Shown: positions 1 to 6,702, counted from the first letter of the stretch. The stretch is 12,123 nucleotides of DNA from Nitrospinota bacterium (GCA_022562795.1 JADFOP010000053.1:1-12123); one strand, 5' to 3'. The notes: generated from the letters alone by a model not told the origin. Made by a program: numbers and translations.

Positions 1-2019
1 AGGGAAACCTGTTCGGCCTGATGAGGGCGCTGCTGCGATCTCAGGACGGGGCAGGCTCGCGCCCCTCGCCCTGTTCGTCGGGGGGATGTAGAAGCCCGTC
101 GGAAGCCCCGAGCCGGAGCGGGCCTCGGCACGAGGCGGTGCGTAACGAGCAGTGAAGCCCGATCGGGTGTACGCCGGAGGCGGCGCCACGGGGGCGTGAG
201 CCCTCGCTGGGGCCGGAGCGTAGGATCGCCTCGACAGGGTCCGAGTCCTAGACGGCGGTGGGGCAGTAGCCGTAAAGCGTTGGGGCCGCTGATCTTCAGC
301 CGGGGGCATGAGCATTACTCTGGCTGGACGGCGGCCTCCCATGGCGACCCTCTTAGCGCCATTCGGCTGTGAGGAAAACCCCCAGCCGTGACGGGTCGGG
401 AAAAGGACGAGGGCGCGCTGCCGGGGGGCAAGCTCCGCCCGCTGAATTTCCTCTGCCTGCTCCTCTTTCTCCATCTCCTCCAGGATGGACTTGACATCCT
501 CCGGCGGGAGTTCATCTTTCCTGTCCAACAGGTCTGGCGCCTGTGGCTTGTCCTCCATGTGTAGGAGTGTGGAGATCACCGCCCCGCCGGAACGGTTGTC
601 GACGACCGATCCGACGAAGTCGCCCCGCTTGCCCGTGCCGTAATCGTTGCGGAGCACGTAAAGCGTGGCGTGGGTGACGTTCTTCAGCTTAACCCCTGTT
701 CTCTCGTCGATGAGCGTCGTCCCCTCGCCCACACCGGTCGTCTCAAGCACGCTAAAGGTGGGCCTGCCGGCGCAAGCACCCCCCGCGTCGGGGCAGAGCG
801 CGGCCTTGAAGGTCTGATATAGGCGGTCGTCAGTGGAGTCGTTGCCCGGAGATGATGGCTGAAGCATCGGCCTTAGCGTCCTGACAGCGCCGATGTTCTC
901 GAATTTGGTCACCCGGAGGTGCTTGTCCAGGGCCGGGTCGAGGGTGATGGTGAAGTGCTGTTTGTGGGGATCCAGGCGGCTGGTCAGCCAGTTGAGGCCG
1001 AAGAGCATCATGACGTGTGGCTGGTTCAGGTAATCCCTAAAGTCGAAGTTGCACTTCTGGCCGGGCGCGGTTCGATCGCAGGTAAGGACGTTCCTATCGC
1101 ATGAGAGGTTGCCGACGATGCTGGCCCGTCGAAGGGGGTCGCCCCCCATGAAGCCTTCCCGGTAGGTGAAGTGGAACCCCTCGCCTCGATGCATGCACGC
1201 CCAGCTGAGGCGTTGCGCGTTGCCGTACTTATGCTGGTACGGCAAGGCGTCAGTGTTAAAGGTCAACTTGATGGCCTGGGTAATGGGGTTGATCCGAATC
1301 TCATCGCCGGGCTTTTTAATAATGTTGCGAACCACGCAATTGTCCCGGTTCTCATCGCACATCTTGATGCGGACGGGAAAGGTTGACGACTCGTCAGGCT
1401 CGACCCATCCGGCCTTCGCCTCCTTGTTCTTTGCGATGTCCCGTCGGATTTTGTAGACGATCTCCCCGGTGGTCGGGTCCTTTTTGAATAGGAAAGCGGT
1501 GGTCTTCCCGTCTTCGCTGCCTCCGAAGATGAACCGCTTGCCGCTCTCATCGATGTACTCGAAGATGGCCTCGGACGTATACTCGGAGAGGTCCTGGTCG
1601 GGAAAGAGCGCCCGGTATAGCTGCAAATTGCGGTTGCGGACCCCCGTCTGGTAGGGCTTGAGCTCGAGGAAGCCGTCCGGGGTAACGCTCGCCTCGACGG
1701 AGGAGCCATCGACGGTCACGAGGCCCGCCAGCCCCCCGTCGCGGCCGCCGCTGATGGCGAAGACGCTCCGGCCGTTTTGGATGCCGTAGATCAGGGGTGG
1801 TTTGCCAGCCAGGTCTTCGGGGGTTAAGACTTCGTCGACCTGGCCACCCTGGCGCTGGAAGTCCGCAAGGGCGTCGACCAGAGATCCACCGATGGACAGC
1901 CGCTTCTGAGGCTGGGGGAACCATGACTGAGCTGAGACAGGGATGGCGGACGTCGTGAAAACCAGGAGAGAGATAACAATAAGGAAAAAAAACATTCGTC
2001 TCATAGCCAATACCCCCAT
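1..2019 (-). CDS. Large secreted cysteine-containing protein of unknown function, C-terminus cut by window edge
   Basis: The frame is open without a stop from 2019 down to base 1, so the gene continues past the left edge (at least 673 residues). I chose ATG 2019 because GGGAG lies 6 nt before it; the in-frame ATG at 2004 is an alternative. Residues 6-30 form a Sec-type signal peptide: Arg pair, hydrophobic FFFLIVISLLVF core, then VSAQ as the likely cleavage region. The mature part has eight cysteines in close groups (CDENRDNC, ACMH, LSCDR, LTCDR, KCNF, LCPD, GACAG), which fits disulfide bonding outside the cytoplasm. Around residues 507-530 there is a charged, probably helical segment (EEMEKEEQAEEI). 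From about residue 555 onward the chain is rich in Pro, Ala and Arg, like a disordered linker or wall-associated tail. I recognise no family. It has its own promoter and is separated from the response regulator by 275 bp. The reading frame is certain; the function is not. Confidence 0.8.
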   Translation of the reverse strand, partial: MGVLAMRRMFFFLIVISLLVFTTSAIPVSAQSWFPQPQKRLSIGGSLVDALADFQRQGGQVDEVLTPEDLAGKPPLIYGIQNGRSVFAISGGRDGGLAGLVTVDGSSVEASVTPDGFLELKPYQTGVRNRNLQLYRALFPDQDLSEYTSEAIFEYIDESGKRFIFGGSEDGKTTAFLFKKDPTTGEIVYKIRRDIAKNKEAKAGWVEPDESSTFPVRIKMCDENRDNCVVRNIIKKPGDEIRINPITQAIKLTFNTDALPYQHKYGNAQRLSWACMHRGEGFHFTYREGFMGGDPLRRASIVGNLSCDRNVLTCDRTAPGQKCNFDFRDYLNQPHVMMLFGLNWLTSRLDPHKQHFTITLDPALDKHLRVTKFENIGAVRTLRPMLQPSSPGNDSTDDRLYQTFKAALCPDAGGACAGRPTFSVLETTGVGEGTTLIDERTGVKLKNVTHATLYVLRNDYGTGKRGDFVGSVVDNRSGGAVISTLLHMEDKPQAPDLLDRKDELPPEDVKSILEEMEKEEQAEEIQRAELAPRQRALVLFPTRHGWGFSSQPNGAKRVAMGGRRPARVMLMPPAEDQRPQRFTATAPPPSRTRTLSRRSYAPAPARAHAPVAPPPAYTRSGFTARYAPPRAEARSGSGLPTGFYIPPTNRARGASLPRPEIAAAPSSGRTGFP

Positions 2020-2097
2020 TCCGAACTCCCAGGTCCGGGAGATTTCGGGTTGACTCTTTGGGCTATGAAGCACGAACGGTTTCTCGGTACGAAGCGC

Positions 2098-2126
2098 ATT
2101 ATACACGCAAAGAGACTGTTTGACAA
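2098..2126 (-). promoter_or_regulatory. Sigma70-type promoter of the secreted-protein gene
   Basis: On the minus strand TTGTCA (2126-2121) is followed after exactly 17 nt by a perfect TATAAT (2103-2098). Transcription should start near 2091, giving a leader of about 70 nt before ATG 2019. The surrounding DNA is AT-rich. Confidence 0.65.
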
Positions 2127-2195
2127 GAGGATGGCTACTATTTTCTCGAAAAATCCTTACCGTCACTTAACATAATATAATACAAACAATTAGTA

Positions 2196-2210
2196 TGCTT
2201 CTAGGAAGCA
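2196..2210 (-). terminator. Small hairpin after the response regulator gene, possible weak terminator
   Basis: TGCTTC and GAAGCA form a 6-bp stem with a 3-nt loop. On the minus strand an AT-rich, T-containing stretch follows, about 85 nt after the response regulator stop. The stem is short and there is no clean U-tract, so this is tentative. Confidence 0.3.
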
Positions 2211-2294
2211 AATAAGGGCCAGGAAGGCTGCTGATTAGCTGAATGAGGGGGCCGCCAGCCCGGCTCAGGGGTGGCAAATGACTCGCGTTCCCAA

Positions 2295-2663
2295 TCAGGC
2301 TGGTGGCGTGGTACGGGCGAGGAGTTCGCGGATGGCGGCTTTGAGCTGGTGCGTGTCCCCCGACTTGACGATGTAGGCGTCGGAGGCCCATGTCTTGAAA
2401 TCCTGCTTGAGCTCCGGGTAGGCCGTGCAAATGACTATAGGGGTGCGGTGGTTTTCGGAGCGGTAGGCCTCGAGGAACTCGATGCCATCCATTACGGGCA
2501 TCTTGAGATCGAGGGTGATGAGGTCCGGGCCAAAAGATGCGCAGGCTGACAGGGCCTCCTGCCCATTAATTGCCCGCTGCACCCGGTAGCCGTCATCGGC
2601 GAGCTCCTCCTCTAGGAGCCGGGCCACGCCCTCGTCGTCTTCAATTATAAGAATTTTCTTCAT
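2295..2663 (-). CDS. Stand-alone receiver-domain response regulator (CheY-like)
   Basis: This 122-residue protein is a single REC domain with no output domain. It shows the standard phosphorylation set: acidic cluster E8-D9-D10 (IIEDDE), phospho-acceptor D52 within LITLDLKMPVMDG, switch Thr T80 (VICTAYPE) and the conserved lysine K100 (YIVKSGD). Such proteins take a phosphoryl group from a histidine kinase and act by protein-protein contact or in a phosphorelay. The start ATG 2663 is set by AAGGAG 7 nt upstream and by the family N-terminus MKKILIIEDD; the frame is open further upstream but that extension does not look like REC sequence. No histidine kinase gene is in the window, so it is an orphan here. 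It overlaps a small acidic ORF upstream in another frame and probably shares its transcript. Confidence 0.9.
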   Translation of the reverse strand: MKKILIIEDDEGVARLLEEELADDGYRVQRAINGQEALSACASFGPDLITLDLKMPVMDGIEFLEAYRSENHRTPIVICTAYPELKQDFKTWASDAYIVKSGDTHQLKAAIRELLARTTPPA

Positions 2664-2814
2664 CGTCGAGCTCCTTCCGGTGGGTGGTCGCCCGTCCACC
2701 CGCCCCTGGGCGTAGCGGTGAGCCGGTCTCGTATGTACGGATGTAGTATTCGAGACACTCCTTGATGAGTTCGTCCTCACGGTCCTCAAAGAGAATATCC
2801 GTCTCCTCCATCAT
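2641..2814 (-). CDS. Small acidic protein overlapping the response regulator start, unknown
   Basis: This 57-codon ORF begins MMEETDILFEDREDELIKE and ends in DDEENSYN. It is acidic in its first half, probably helical (residues 8-25), followed by a Gly/Arg/Pro-rich turn region. A weak AGGA precedes the paired ATGs at 2814 and 2811. Its stop lies 23 bp inside the response regulator gene in a different frame, and the response regulator's AAGGAG site sits inside its coding sequence. That arrangement fits translational coupling. I recognise no family. It may be a real partner of the response regulator or only an upstream ORF that tunes its translation. Confidence 0.45.
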   Translation of the reverse strand: MMEETDILFEDREDELIKECLEYYIRTYETGSPLRPGAGGRATTHRKELDDEENSYN

Positions 2815-2836
2815 AAATCCTACAACTGCTTAAGGT

Positions 2837-2908
2837 TCAAGGACTTAAGGCCGAACGCGCGGTCACAAAAAAAGCCTTCAGGCAATAATGGCGAGCCTTA
2901 AAGGCCAT
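2837..2908 (-). CDS. Candidate 23-residue leader peptide of the response-regulator operon
   Basis: ATG 2908 is preceded by GGGAGGTG with a 5-nt spacer, the strongest ribosome binding site in this region. The ORF runs MAFKARHYCLKAFFVTARSALSP and stops at 2837, 22 nt before the next ORF. There is no run of one amino acid as in classic biosynthetic attenuators, but it is basic and contains Lys, Arg, Phe and Cys. The terminator-like hairpin lies almost wholly within this ORF, so ribosomes translating it would melt the hairpin. Seen in sequence: the Shine-Dalgarno, ORF and hairpin. Inferred: an attenuation role. Confidence 0.4.
   Translation of the reverse strand: MAFKARHYCLKAFFVTARSALSP
2867..2906 (-). 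terminator. Intrinsic-terminator-like hairpin inside the leader of the response-regulator operon
   Basis: Read on the minus strand, GGCCTT and an inner AGGC pair with GCCT and AAGGCT around an 11-nt loop, with a small internal loop, and the stem runs straight into seven T residues. No complete longer gene lies upstream on this strand, so the hairpin would end a transcript of about 75 nt started at the candidate promoter at 2951-2980. It is therefore an attenuator or the end of a short RNA. Confidence 0.5.
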
Positions 2909-2913
2909 TTGAA

Positions 2914-2937
2914 CACCTCCCGACCGTAGAGGGGGAG
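2914..2937 (-). promoter_or_regulatory. Hairpin that can hide the leader-peptide ribosome binding site
   Basis: On the minus strand CTCCC (2937-2933) can pair with GGGAG (2921-2917), the core of the leader ORF's Shine-Dalgarno, across an 11-nt loop. The stem is only 5 bp but GC-rich. It would make leader translation conditional. Confidence 0.3.
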
Positions 2938-2950
2938 ACTTTCTACCATA

Positions 2951-2980
2951 AATATACTTCCTCTATCGTCGTCTTCGCAA
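2951..2980 (-). promoter_or_regulatory. Candidate promoter of the leader / response-regulator transcript
   Basis: Minus-strand TTGCGA (2980-2975) and TATATT (2956-2951) are separated by 18 nt, with 4/6 and 5/6 matches to the sigma70 consensus. The start would be near 2944, just ahead of the Shine-Dalgarno hairpin and the leader ORF. Confidence 0.4.
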
Positions 2981-2995
2981 CTCGATTCGCCGCCA

Positions 2996-3014
2996 AGCCA
3001 CGTCCAGCGTGGCT
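2996..3014. repeat. 7-bp inverted repeat in the gene-free region
   Basis: AGCCACG and CGTGGCT are perfect complements around a 5-nt loop. It could be a small operator or hairpin; nothing else in the sequence assigns it a role. Confidence 0.3.
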
Positions 3015-3042
3015 CAATGGCAGGCTCTGGGCCTATGATTCA

Positions 3043-3074
3043 TTATCCACAGATGTGGACAATCTTGTGGATAA
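3043..3074. promoter_or_regulatory. Cluster of three DnaA boxes
   Basis: TTATCCACA (3043-3051) is a perfect DnaA box on the plus strand. TGTGGACAA (3054-3062) is a one-mismatch box on the minus strand. TGTGGATAA (3066-3074) is a perfect minus-strand box. They are only 2-3 bp apart. A degenerate fourth (TGTGGGGAA, two mismatches) lies at 3152-3160. The last box overlaps the likely -35 of ldcA. Such a dense cluster suits a DnaA-controlled promoter, a DnaA-titrating site or part of a replication origin. No dnaA, dnaN, gidA or rpmH gene is visible nearby, so an origin is not established. Confidence 0.6.
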
Positions 3075-3093
3075 CCCCTAAATATTGTATCCT
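3056..3093 (+). promoter_or_regulatory. Probable promoter region of the ldcA-mpl operon
   Basis: Two overlapping candidates exist: TTGTGG (3065-3070) -17- TATCCT (3088-3093), and TGGACA (3056-3061) -17- TAAATA (3079-3084). Neither is strong, and both overlap the DnaA boxes. The leader would be 85-100 nt and includes the 3100-3127 hairpin. Confidence 0.35.
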
Positions 3094-3099
3094 CCCCAG

Positions 3100-3127
3100 A
3101 TGAGGCCACAGCCCGTTGGGGCCTCAT
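3100..3127 (+). repeat. 8-bp inverted repeat in the ldcA leader
   Basis: ATGAGGCC and GGCCTCAT pair perfectly around a 12-nt loop. No T-run follows, so it is not a standard terminator; it may be an mRNA hairpin or a protein-binding dyad. Confidence 0.35.
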
Positions 3128-3183
3128 GCCTCCATACTGAGAATCAGAAGTTGTGGGGAAAATTCGCTCCATGAGCTCAAACC

Positions 3184-4107
3184 ATGCCACTTAAGAGACC
3201 ACCGACCTTACAAAAGGGAGATCGGGTGGCCCTACTCGCCCCCGCAGGGCCCGTCTCGCGCCGTGCCCTGAGCGAAGCCCGAGCTTCCCTGAGCGCCCTC
3301 GATCTGGTCGTTGAGACTAAAGGGGAGCCCACCGCCAAGCTCCGCTACCTTGCGGGGCCAGATGAGGCTCGGGCAGAGGCCCTCCACGAGGCCTTCGCCG
3401 ACCCCGCCGTCCGGGCAATTTTTGCTCTGCGGGGCGGCTACGGGACGACCCGTCTGCTGCCGCTGCTCGACCTTGGACTCATCCGGGCCAACCCGACCAT
3501 CTTCGTAGGCTCGAGCGACGTTACAGCGTTGCTCACCGCCCTGGTCCAGCAGGCGGGCCTCGTGGCCTTCCACGGCCCCTCCGCCACCGAGCCATTCTAC
3601 CGCGAGTCCGACCCAGAGGTCTTAAAGCGCTTCTGGAGCCTCCTCAGCGTGCCTGAGCCACTGGGGGAGGTCCGCCCTTCGGGGCTTAGGGTTTTGAGGG
3701 GAGGCCGGGCCCGAGGCCGCCTCATGGGCGGATGCCTCTCCCTGCTTGCCGCAACAGCCGGCACACCCTGGCAGCTCAATGCTCGCGGGGCGGTCTTATT
3801 TCTAGAAGACGTGGACGAAGCCGCCTACCGGATTGACCGGATGCTTACCCAGCTATCCCAGGCTGGGGCGCTGGAGGGTGTCGTGGCCGTCGTTGTGGGA
3901 GAGATGGTCCGCTGCCCCGTGCCCCAGGGGGAGGCCTGGAGCCTCGACGACGTCCTCCTCGACCGTCTCGGCCCGCTGGAGGTGCCCATCCTGGCGGGGT
4001 TTCCCGCCGGCCACGGCCGCAATGAGGTGGTCTTGCCCCTGGGGGTTGAGGTAGAGGTCGACGCCGAGGCGGGCCTGCTCACCGTCTTAGAGGCCGCTGT
4101 CTCATGA
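3184..4107 (+). CDS. ldcA: LD-carboxypeptidase (peptidase S66, murein tetrapeptide carboxypeptidase)
   Basis: This family removes the terminal D-Ala from cytoplasmic murein tetrapeptides to give L-Ala-D-Glu-mDAP tripeptide for recycling. The 307-residue length is typical. The S66 hallmarks are present: LRGGYG at residues 82-87, nucleophile S111 in GSSDVTALL, E208 in LFLEDVDEAAYRIDRML, and H277 in PAGHGRNEVVLPLG, giving the Ser-Glu-His triad. There is no signal peptide, as expected for a cytoplasmic enzyme. ATG 3184 is the only usable start because a stop lies in frame at 3172-3174; no clear Shine-Dalgarno precedes it. The gene opens an operon: its stop overlaps the next start by 4 bp. The adjacent mpl, whose enzyme uses the LdcA product, supports the call. 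Confidence 0.93.
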   Translation: MPLKRPPTLQKGDRVALLAPAGPVSRRALSEARASLSALDLVVETKGEPTAKLRYLAGPDEARAEALHEAFADPAVRAIFALRGGYGTTRLLPLLDLGLIRANPTIFVGSSDVTALLTALVQQAGLVAFHGPSATEPFYRESDPEVLKRFWSLLSVPEPLGEVRPSGLRVLRGGRARGRLMGGCLSLLAATAGTPWQLNARGAVLFLEDVDEAAYRIDRMLTQLSQAGALEGVVAVVVGEMVRCPVPQGEAWSLDDVLLDRLGPLEVPILAGFPAGHGRNEVVLPLGVEVEVDAEAGLLTVLEAAVS

Positions 4108-5240
4108 GGGGTTTTGAAGAGCCCGCCGCCCTGCTCCGCGAGGCCGTAGCAGAAGGGGTCGTCCCCGGAGGGGTGGCGCGGGTCGGTGTGGGAGAAGAGA
4201 TCCTCTGGGAGGAGGCCGTCGGCTGGGCGGCAATCGTCCCGGAGCGGCGGGACGCCACACCTGAGACCGTCTACGACGTGGCGTCGCTCACCAAGGTCGC
4301 CGCCACGACCTCGGCCGCCTGTCTCCTGGCCGAACGAGGGGCCCTGGGACTCGACGGCCGGGTAGGGGAACACCTGCCCGGCTGGCCCCCAGACAAGGCT
4401 GCGCTCACCGTCCGGCAGCTGCTTACCCACACGGCTGGTCTGGCAGGATGGAAGGCCTACTGGAGGATGTGGCTAGAGACGCACGATCTCAAAGGTCATG
4501 AGGCAAGTCCCTCGCGGGACTCGAAAGGATGGGTGCTGGAGACCATAGCGAGCGACGATCTCATCTCCGAGCCGGGCGCAGCCTGCAAATACTCCGACCC
4601 GGGCTTCATCGTCCTCTGGGAGCTTTTGGAGCGGGTCGCGGGCGAGCCACTGGGGGCTTTCCTCGCCCGGGAGCTCTTCGGGCCCCTGGGGATGGACTCC
4701 ACCTTTTTCGTGGACATTACCACGAACGAGCCCCTACCAGTGGAGCGTGGTCGCATTGCACCGACGGAGGATTGCCCTACCCGCGGCCGTCTCCTTTGCG
4801 GTGAAGTCCACGATCTCAACGCATGGGCCCTGGGCGGGGTAGCCGGCCACGCGGGGCTTTTCACAACAGCGGCCGACCTCCACAGGCTGGGGGCCGCCTG
4901 GCTCTCGGGAATCAGAGGAGAGTCCCATGGGCCCTTCACCCCGCCGTGGGCGGCGGAGTTTGTTCGCCTCCAGCGGCCCGATCTCGAATCCCCTTACGCC
5001 CTTGGCTGGGATAGCCCTCAAGGCGAAGGCTCCCTGGCAGGGGGGTTGCTCGGCCCGGGCGCACGCGGCCACTGGGGCTACACCGGCTGTAGCCTCTGGC
5101 TCGATCCCGCCAGTGGGCTCGTCATCGTTCTGTTGACGAACCGACCCCATCCCCACGACACCCCTCCCGAGGCGATGGCGGCCTTCCGGCCCCGCCTCCA
5201 CGACGCCGTCGTGTCCGCCGCCGAGAAGGCCCTCCGGTGA
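4104..5240 (+). CDS. Cytoplasmic serine hydrolase of the beta-lactamase (class C / AmiE-like) family
   Basis: This 378-residue protein carries the three penicillin-recognising motifs: S61-L-T-K64 (nucleophile and base), Y163-S-D in CKYSDPGF, and H323-W-G in HWGYTGCS in place of KTG. It also has the GEVHDLNA...GGVAGHAGLF block (around 233-252) common in the beta-lactamase-related hydrolase group. No signal peptide or membrane segment is seen, so it should act in the cytoplasm, unlike true beta-lactamases. Bacillus subtilis AmiE (N-acetylmuramyl-L-alanine amidase of muropeptide rescue) is a member of this broad group. Lying between ldcA and mpl, with ATGA and GTGA overlaps on both sides, it is a good candidate for cleaving peptides from muropeptides. 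Substrate is inferred from context only; an esterase or D-aminopeptidase activity remains possible. Confidence 0.88.
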   Translation: MRGFEEPAALLREAVAEGVVPGGVARVGVGEEILWEEAVGWAAIVPERRDATPETVYDVASLTKVAATTSAACLLAERGALGLDGRVGEHLPGWPPDKAALTVRQLLTHTAGLAGWKAYWRMWLETHDLKGHEASPSRDSKGWVLETIASDDLISEPGAACKYSDPGFIVLWELLERVAGEPLGAFLARELFGPLGMDSTFFVDITTNEPLPVERGRIAPTEDCPTRGRLLCGEVHDLNAWALGGVAGHAGLFTTAADLHRLGAAWLSGIRGESHGPFTPPWAAEFVRLQRPDLESPYALGWDSPQGEGSLAGGLLGPGARGHWGYTGCSLWLDPASGLVIVLLTNRPHPHDTPPEAMAAFRPRLHDAVVSAAEKALR

Positions 5241-6676
5241 GGCGACCTCCCCTGCCTTCGGGCGAGGACGTCGGCCACGTCCACCTCATCGCAGTAGGTG
5301 GCGTCGGCATGGGGGGTCTGGCCGGGCTTTTCGCGCAGTCGGGCCGGCGGGTAACCGGCAGCGACGGGCCCCTATACCCGCCTATCAGCGATCTCCTCGG
5401 CGACCTTAAGATTCCCGTATCCGAGGGCTATCGTCCCGAGAACCTCTCGCCCCTGCCCGACCTCGTTGTGGTCGGCAACGTCGTTAGCCGCGAGAACCCA
5501 GAGGCCCTTTCAGCCGTGGAGATCGGGCTACCCTTGGCCTCCATGCCCGAGGCCCTCGCACACTATTTTATTGGCGAGAGCCACGCGGTGGTTGTGGCAG
5601 GCACCCACGGAAAAACCTTTACGACGAGCCTTCTGGCCTGGATGCTCCAGACTGCGGGCCTCGATCCAGGATTCCTCATCGGAGGAATCCCGAAAAACTT
5701 CGGCGTTAACTTCGCCGGAGGGGGCGGGGAGCTCTTCGTGGTCGAGGGTGACGAGTACGACACGGCATTCTTCGACAAGGGCCCGAAATTCCTCCACTAC
5801 CGGCCCCGCACCCTCATTCTAACCTCAATTGAGTTCGACCACGCAGACATCTACCCCGACGTGGGGGCCATAGAGGAAAATTTCCGCCGTCTTGTCGACC
5901 TCGTCCCAAGCTCCGGCCTGGTCGTGGCCTGCGCCGACGACCAACGTGTGGCCGCGCTGGTGGAGGCAGCCACGTGCCGTGTCGATACCTATGGCCTGGG
6001 GCGGTCGGCCCTCTGGCGGGCTGAGGAGGTCCGGGCGGCCGGGGAGGCCACAAGCTTTCGGGTCGTCTGCGGCGACGAGGCCTTCAGGCCCTACTGGTGG
6101 GGCGCCCTGGGACGCCACAACGTGCAGAACGCGCTCGCCGCCATCGCCGTGGCTCACGAGGTTGGGCTCAGCTACGACCAGGTGAGCGCGGCCCTCAACA
6201 GCTTCGAGGGGGTCCGCCGCCGCATGGAGCCTTTGGGCGAGCCGTCAGGAGTGCTCGTCGTGGAGGACTTCGCCCACCACCCCACGGCGGTCCGCTCCAC
6301 CGTGGCGGCTCTCAGGGAGCGTTACCCCGCTCGCCGGCTCTGGGCGGTGTTCGAGCCACGAACCAACACCTCCCGCCGGCGGGTCTTTCAGGAAGCCTAC
6401 GCCGGGAGCTTCGAGGGAGCTGACCGGGTGGTCGTGGCCGCCGTCCACCGGGCCGAGGCGGTCCCGGCAGAGGAGCGCTTCGACCCGGAGCGTCTGGCCC
6501 GCGATCTTTCGGCCCTGGGTATTTCGTCCCGCCACATCCCGGAGGTCGAGGATATCGTGGAGACCATCGCCGCCGAGGCACAGGAAGAAGATGTGGTCCT
6601 CATCATGTCCAACGGCGCCTTCGGCGGCATTTACGGCAAGCTCCTGGCCGCGCTGGAGCGACGGGAGAGGAGATAA
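5237..6676 (+). CDS. mpl: UDP-N-acetylmuramate:L-alanyl-gamma-D-glutamyl-meso-diaminopimelate ligase
   Basis: Mpl is an ATP-dependent Mur-family ligase that joins recycled tripeptide to UDP-MurNAc in the cytoplasm. Over 479 residues the order is: N-terminal nucleotide-sugar domain with AVGGVGMGGLA (19-29), central ATPase domain with P-loop GTHGKT (122-127), the VEGDEYDTAFFD block (169-180) followed by KFLHYRP that marks Mpl rather than MurC, then EFDHADIYPD, GRHNVQNALAA, and the C-terminal DFAHHPTAVRSTV and FEPRTNTSRR motifs. The residue after GKT is Phe rather than the usual Thr, a mild oddity. The start is GTG 5237, overlapping the previous stop (GTGA), with AAGG 7 nt upstream. It is the last gene of the operon and faces a convergent gene across a hairpin. 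Its presence implies meso-diaminopimelate peptidoglycan. Confidence 0.95.
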   Translation: MRRPPLPSGEDVGHVHLIAVGGVGMGGLAGLFAQSGRRVTGSDGPLYPPISDLLGDLKIPVSEGYRPENLSPLPDLVVVGNVVSRENPEALSAVEIGLPLASMPEALAHYFIGESHAVVVAGTHGKTFTTSLLAWMLQTAGLDPGFLIGGIPKNFGVNFAGGGGELFVVEGDEYDTAFFDKGPKFLHYRPRTLILTSIEFDHADIYPDVGAIEENFRRLVDLVPSSGLVVACADDQRVAALVEAATCRVDTYGLGRSALWRAEEVRAAGEATSFRVVCGDEAFRPYWWGALGRHNVQNALAAIAVAHEVGLSYDQVSAALNSFEGVRRRMEPLGEPSGVLVVEDFAHHPTAVRSTVAALRERYPARRLWAVFEPRTNTSRRRVFQEAYAGSFEGADRVVVAAVHRAEAVPAEERFDPERLARDLSALGISSRHIPEVEDIVETIAAEAQEEDVVLIMSNGAFGGIYGKLLAALERRERR

Positions 6677-6702
6677 GCGAAGGGAGAGTGCGGAAAGAAC
6701 AA

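Noticed and set aside
1263-1924. Alternative minus-strand frames of 125-148 codons inside the secreted-protein gene
   Set aside because: They are Arg/Ser/Pro-rich shadows of the continuous 673-codon frame that has a signal peptide, Shine-Dalgarno and promoter.
2664-2789. N-terminal extension of the response regulator (42 extra residues from 2789)
   Set aside because: A strong AAGGAG site precedes ATG 2663 and the canonical REC start MKKILIIEDD; the extension has no REC features and lies over the small acidic ORF in another frame.
2641-2814. Resemblance of the small ORF to the HrcA N-terminal (YI.TGEPVGS-like) segment
   Set aside because: YIRTYETGSPL has an extra residue and lacks the rest of the winged helix; too short to support homology.
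3043-3074. Confident call of a replication origin
   Set aside because: DnaA boxes alone do not define oriC; typical flanking genes are absent and spot-checked strand composition runs the other way.
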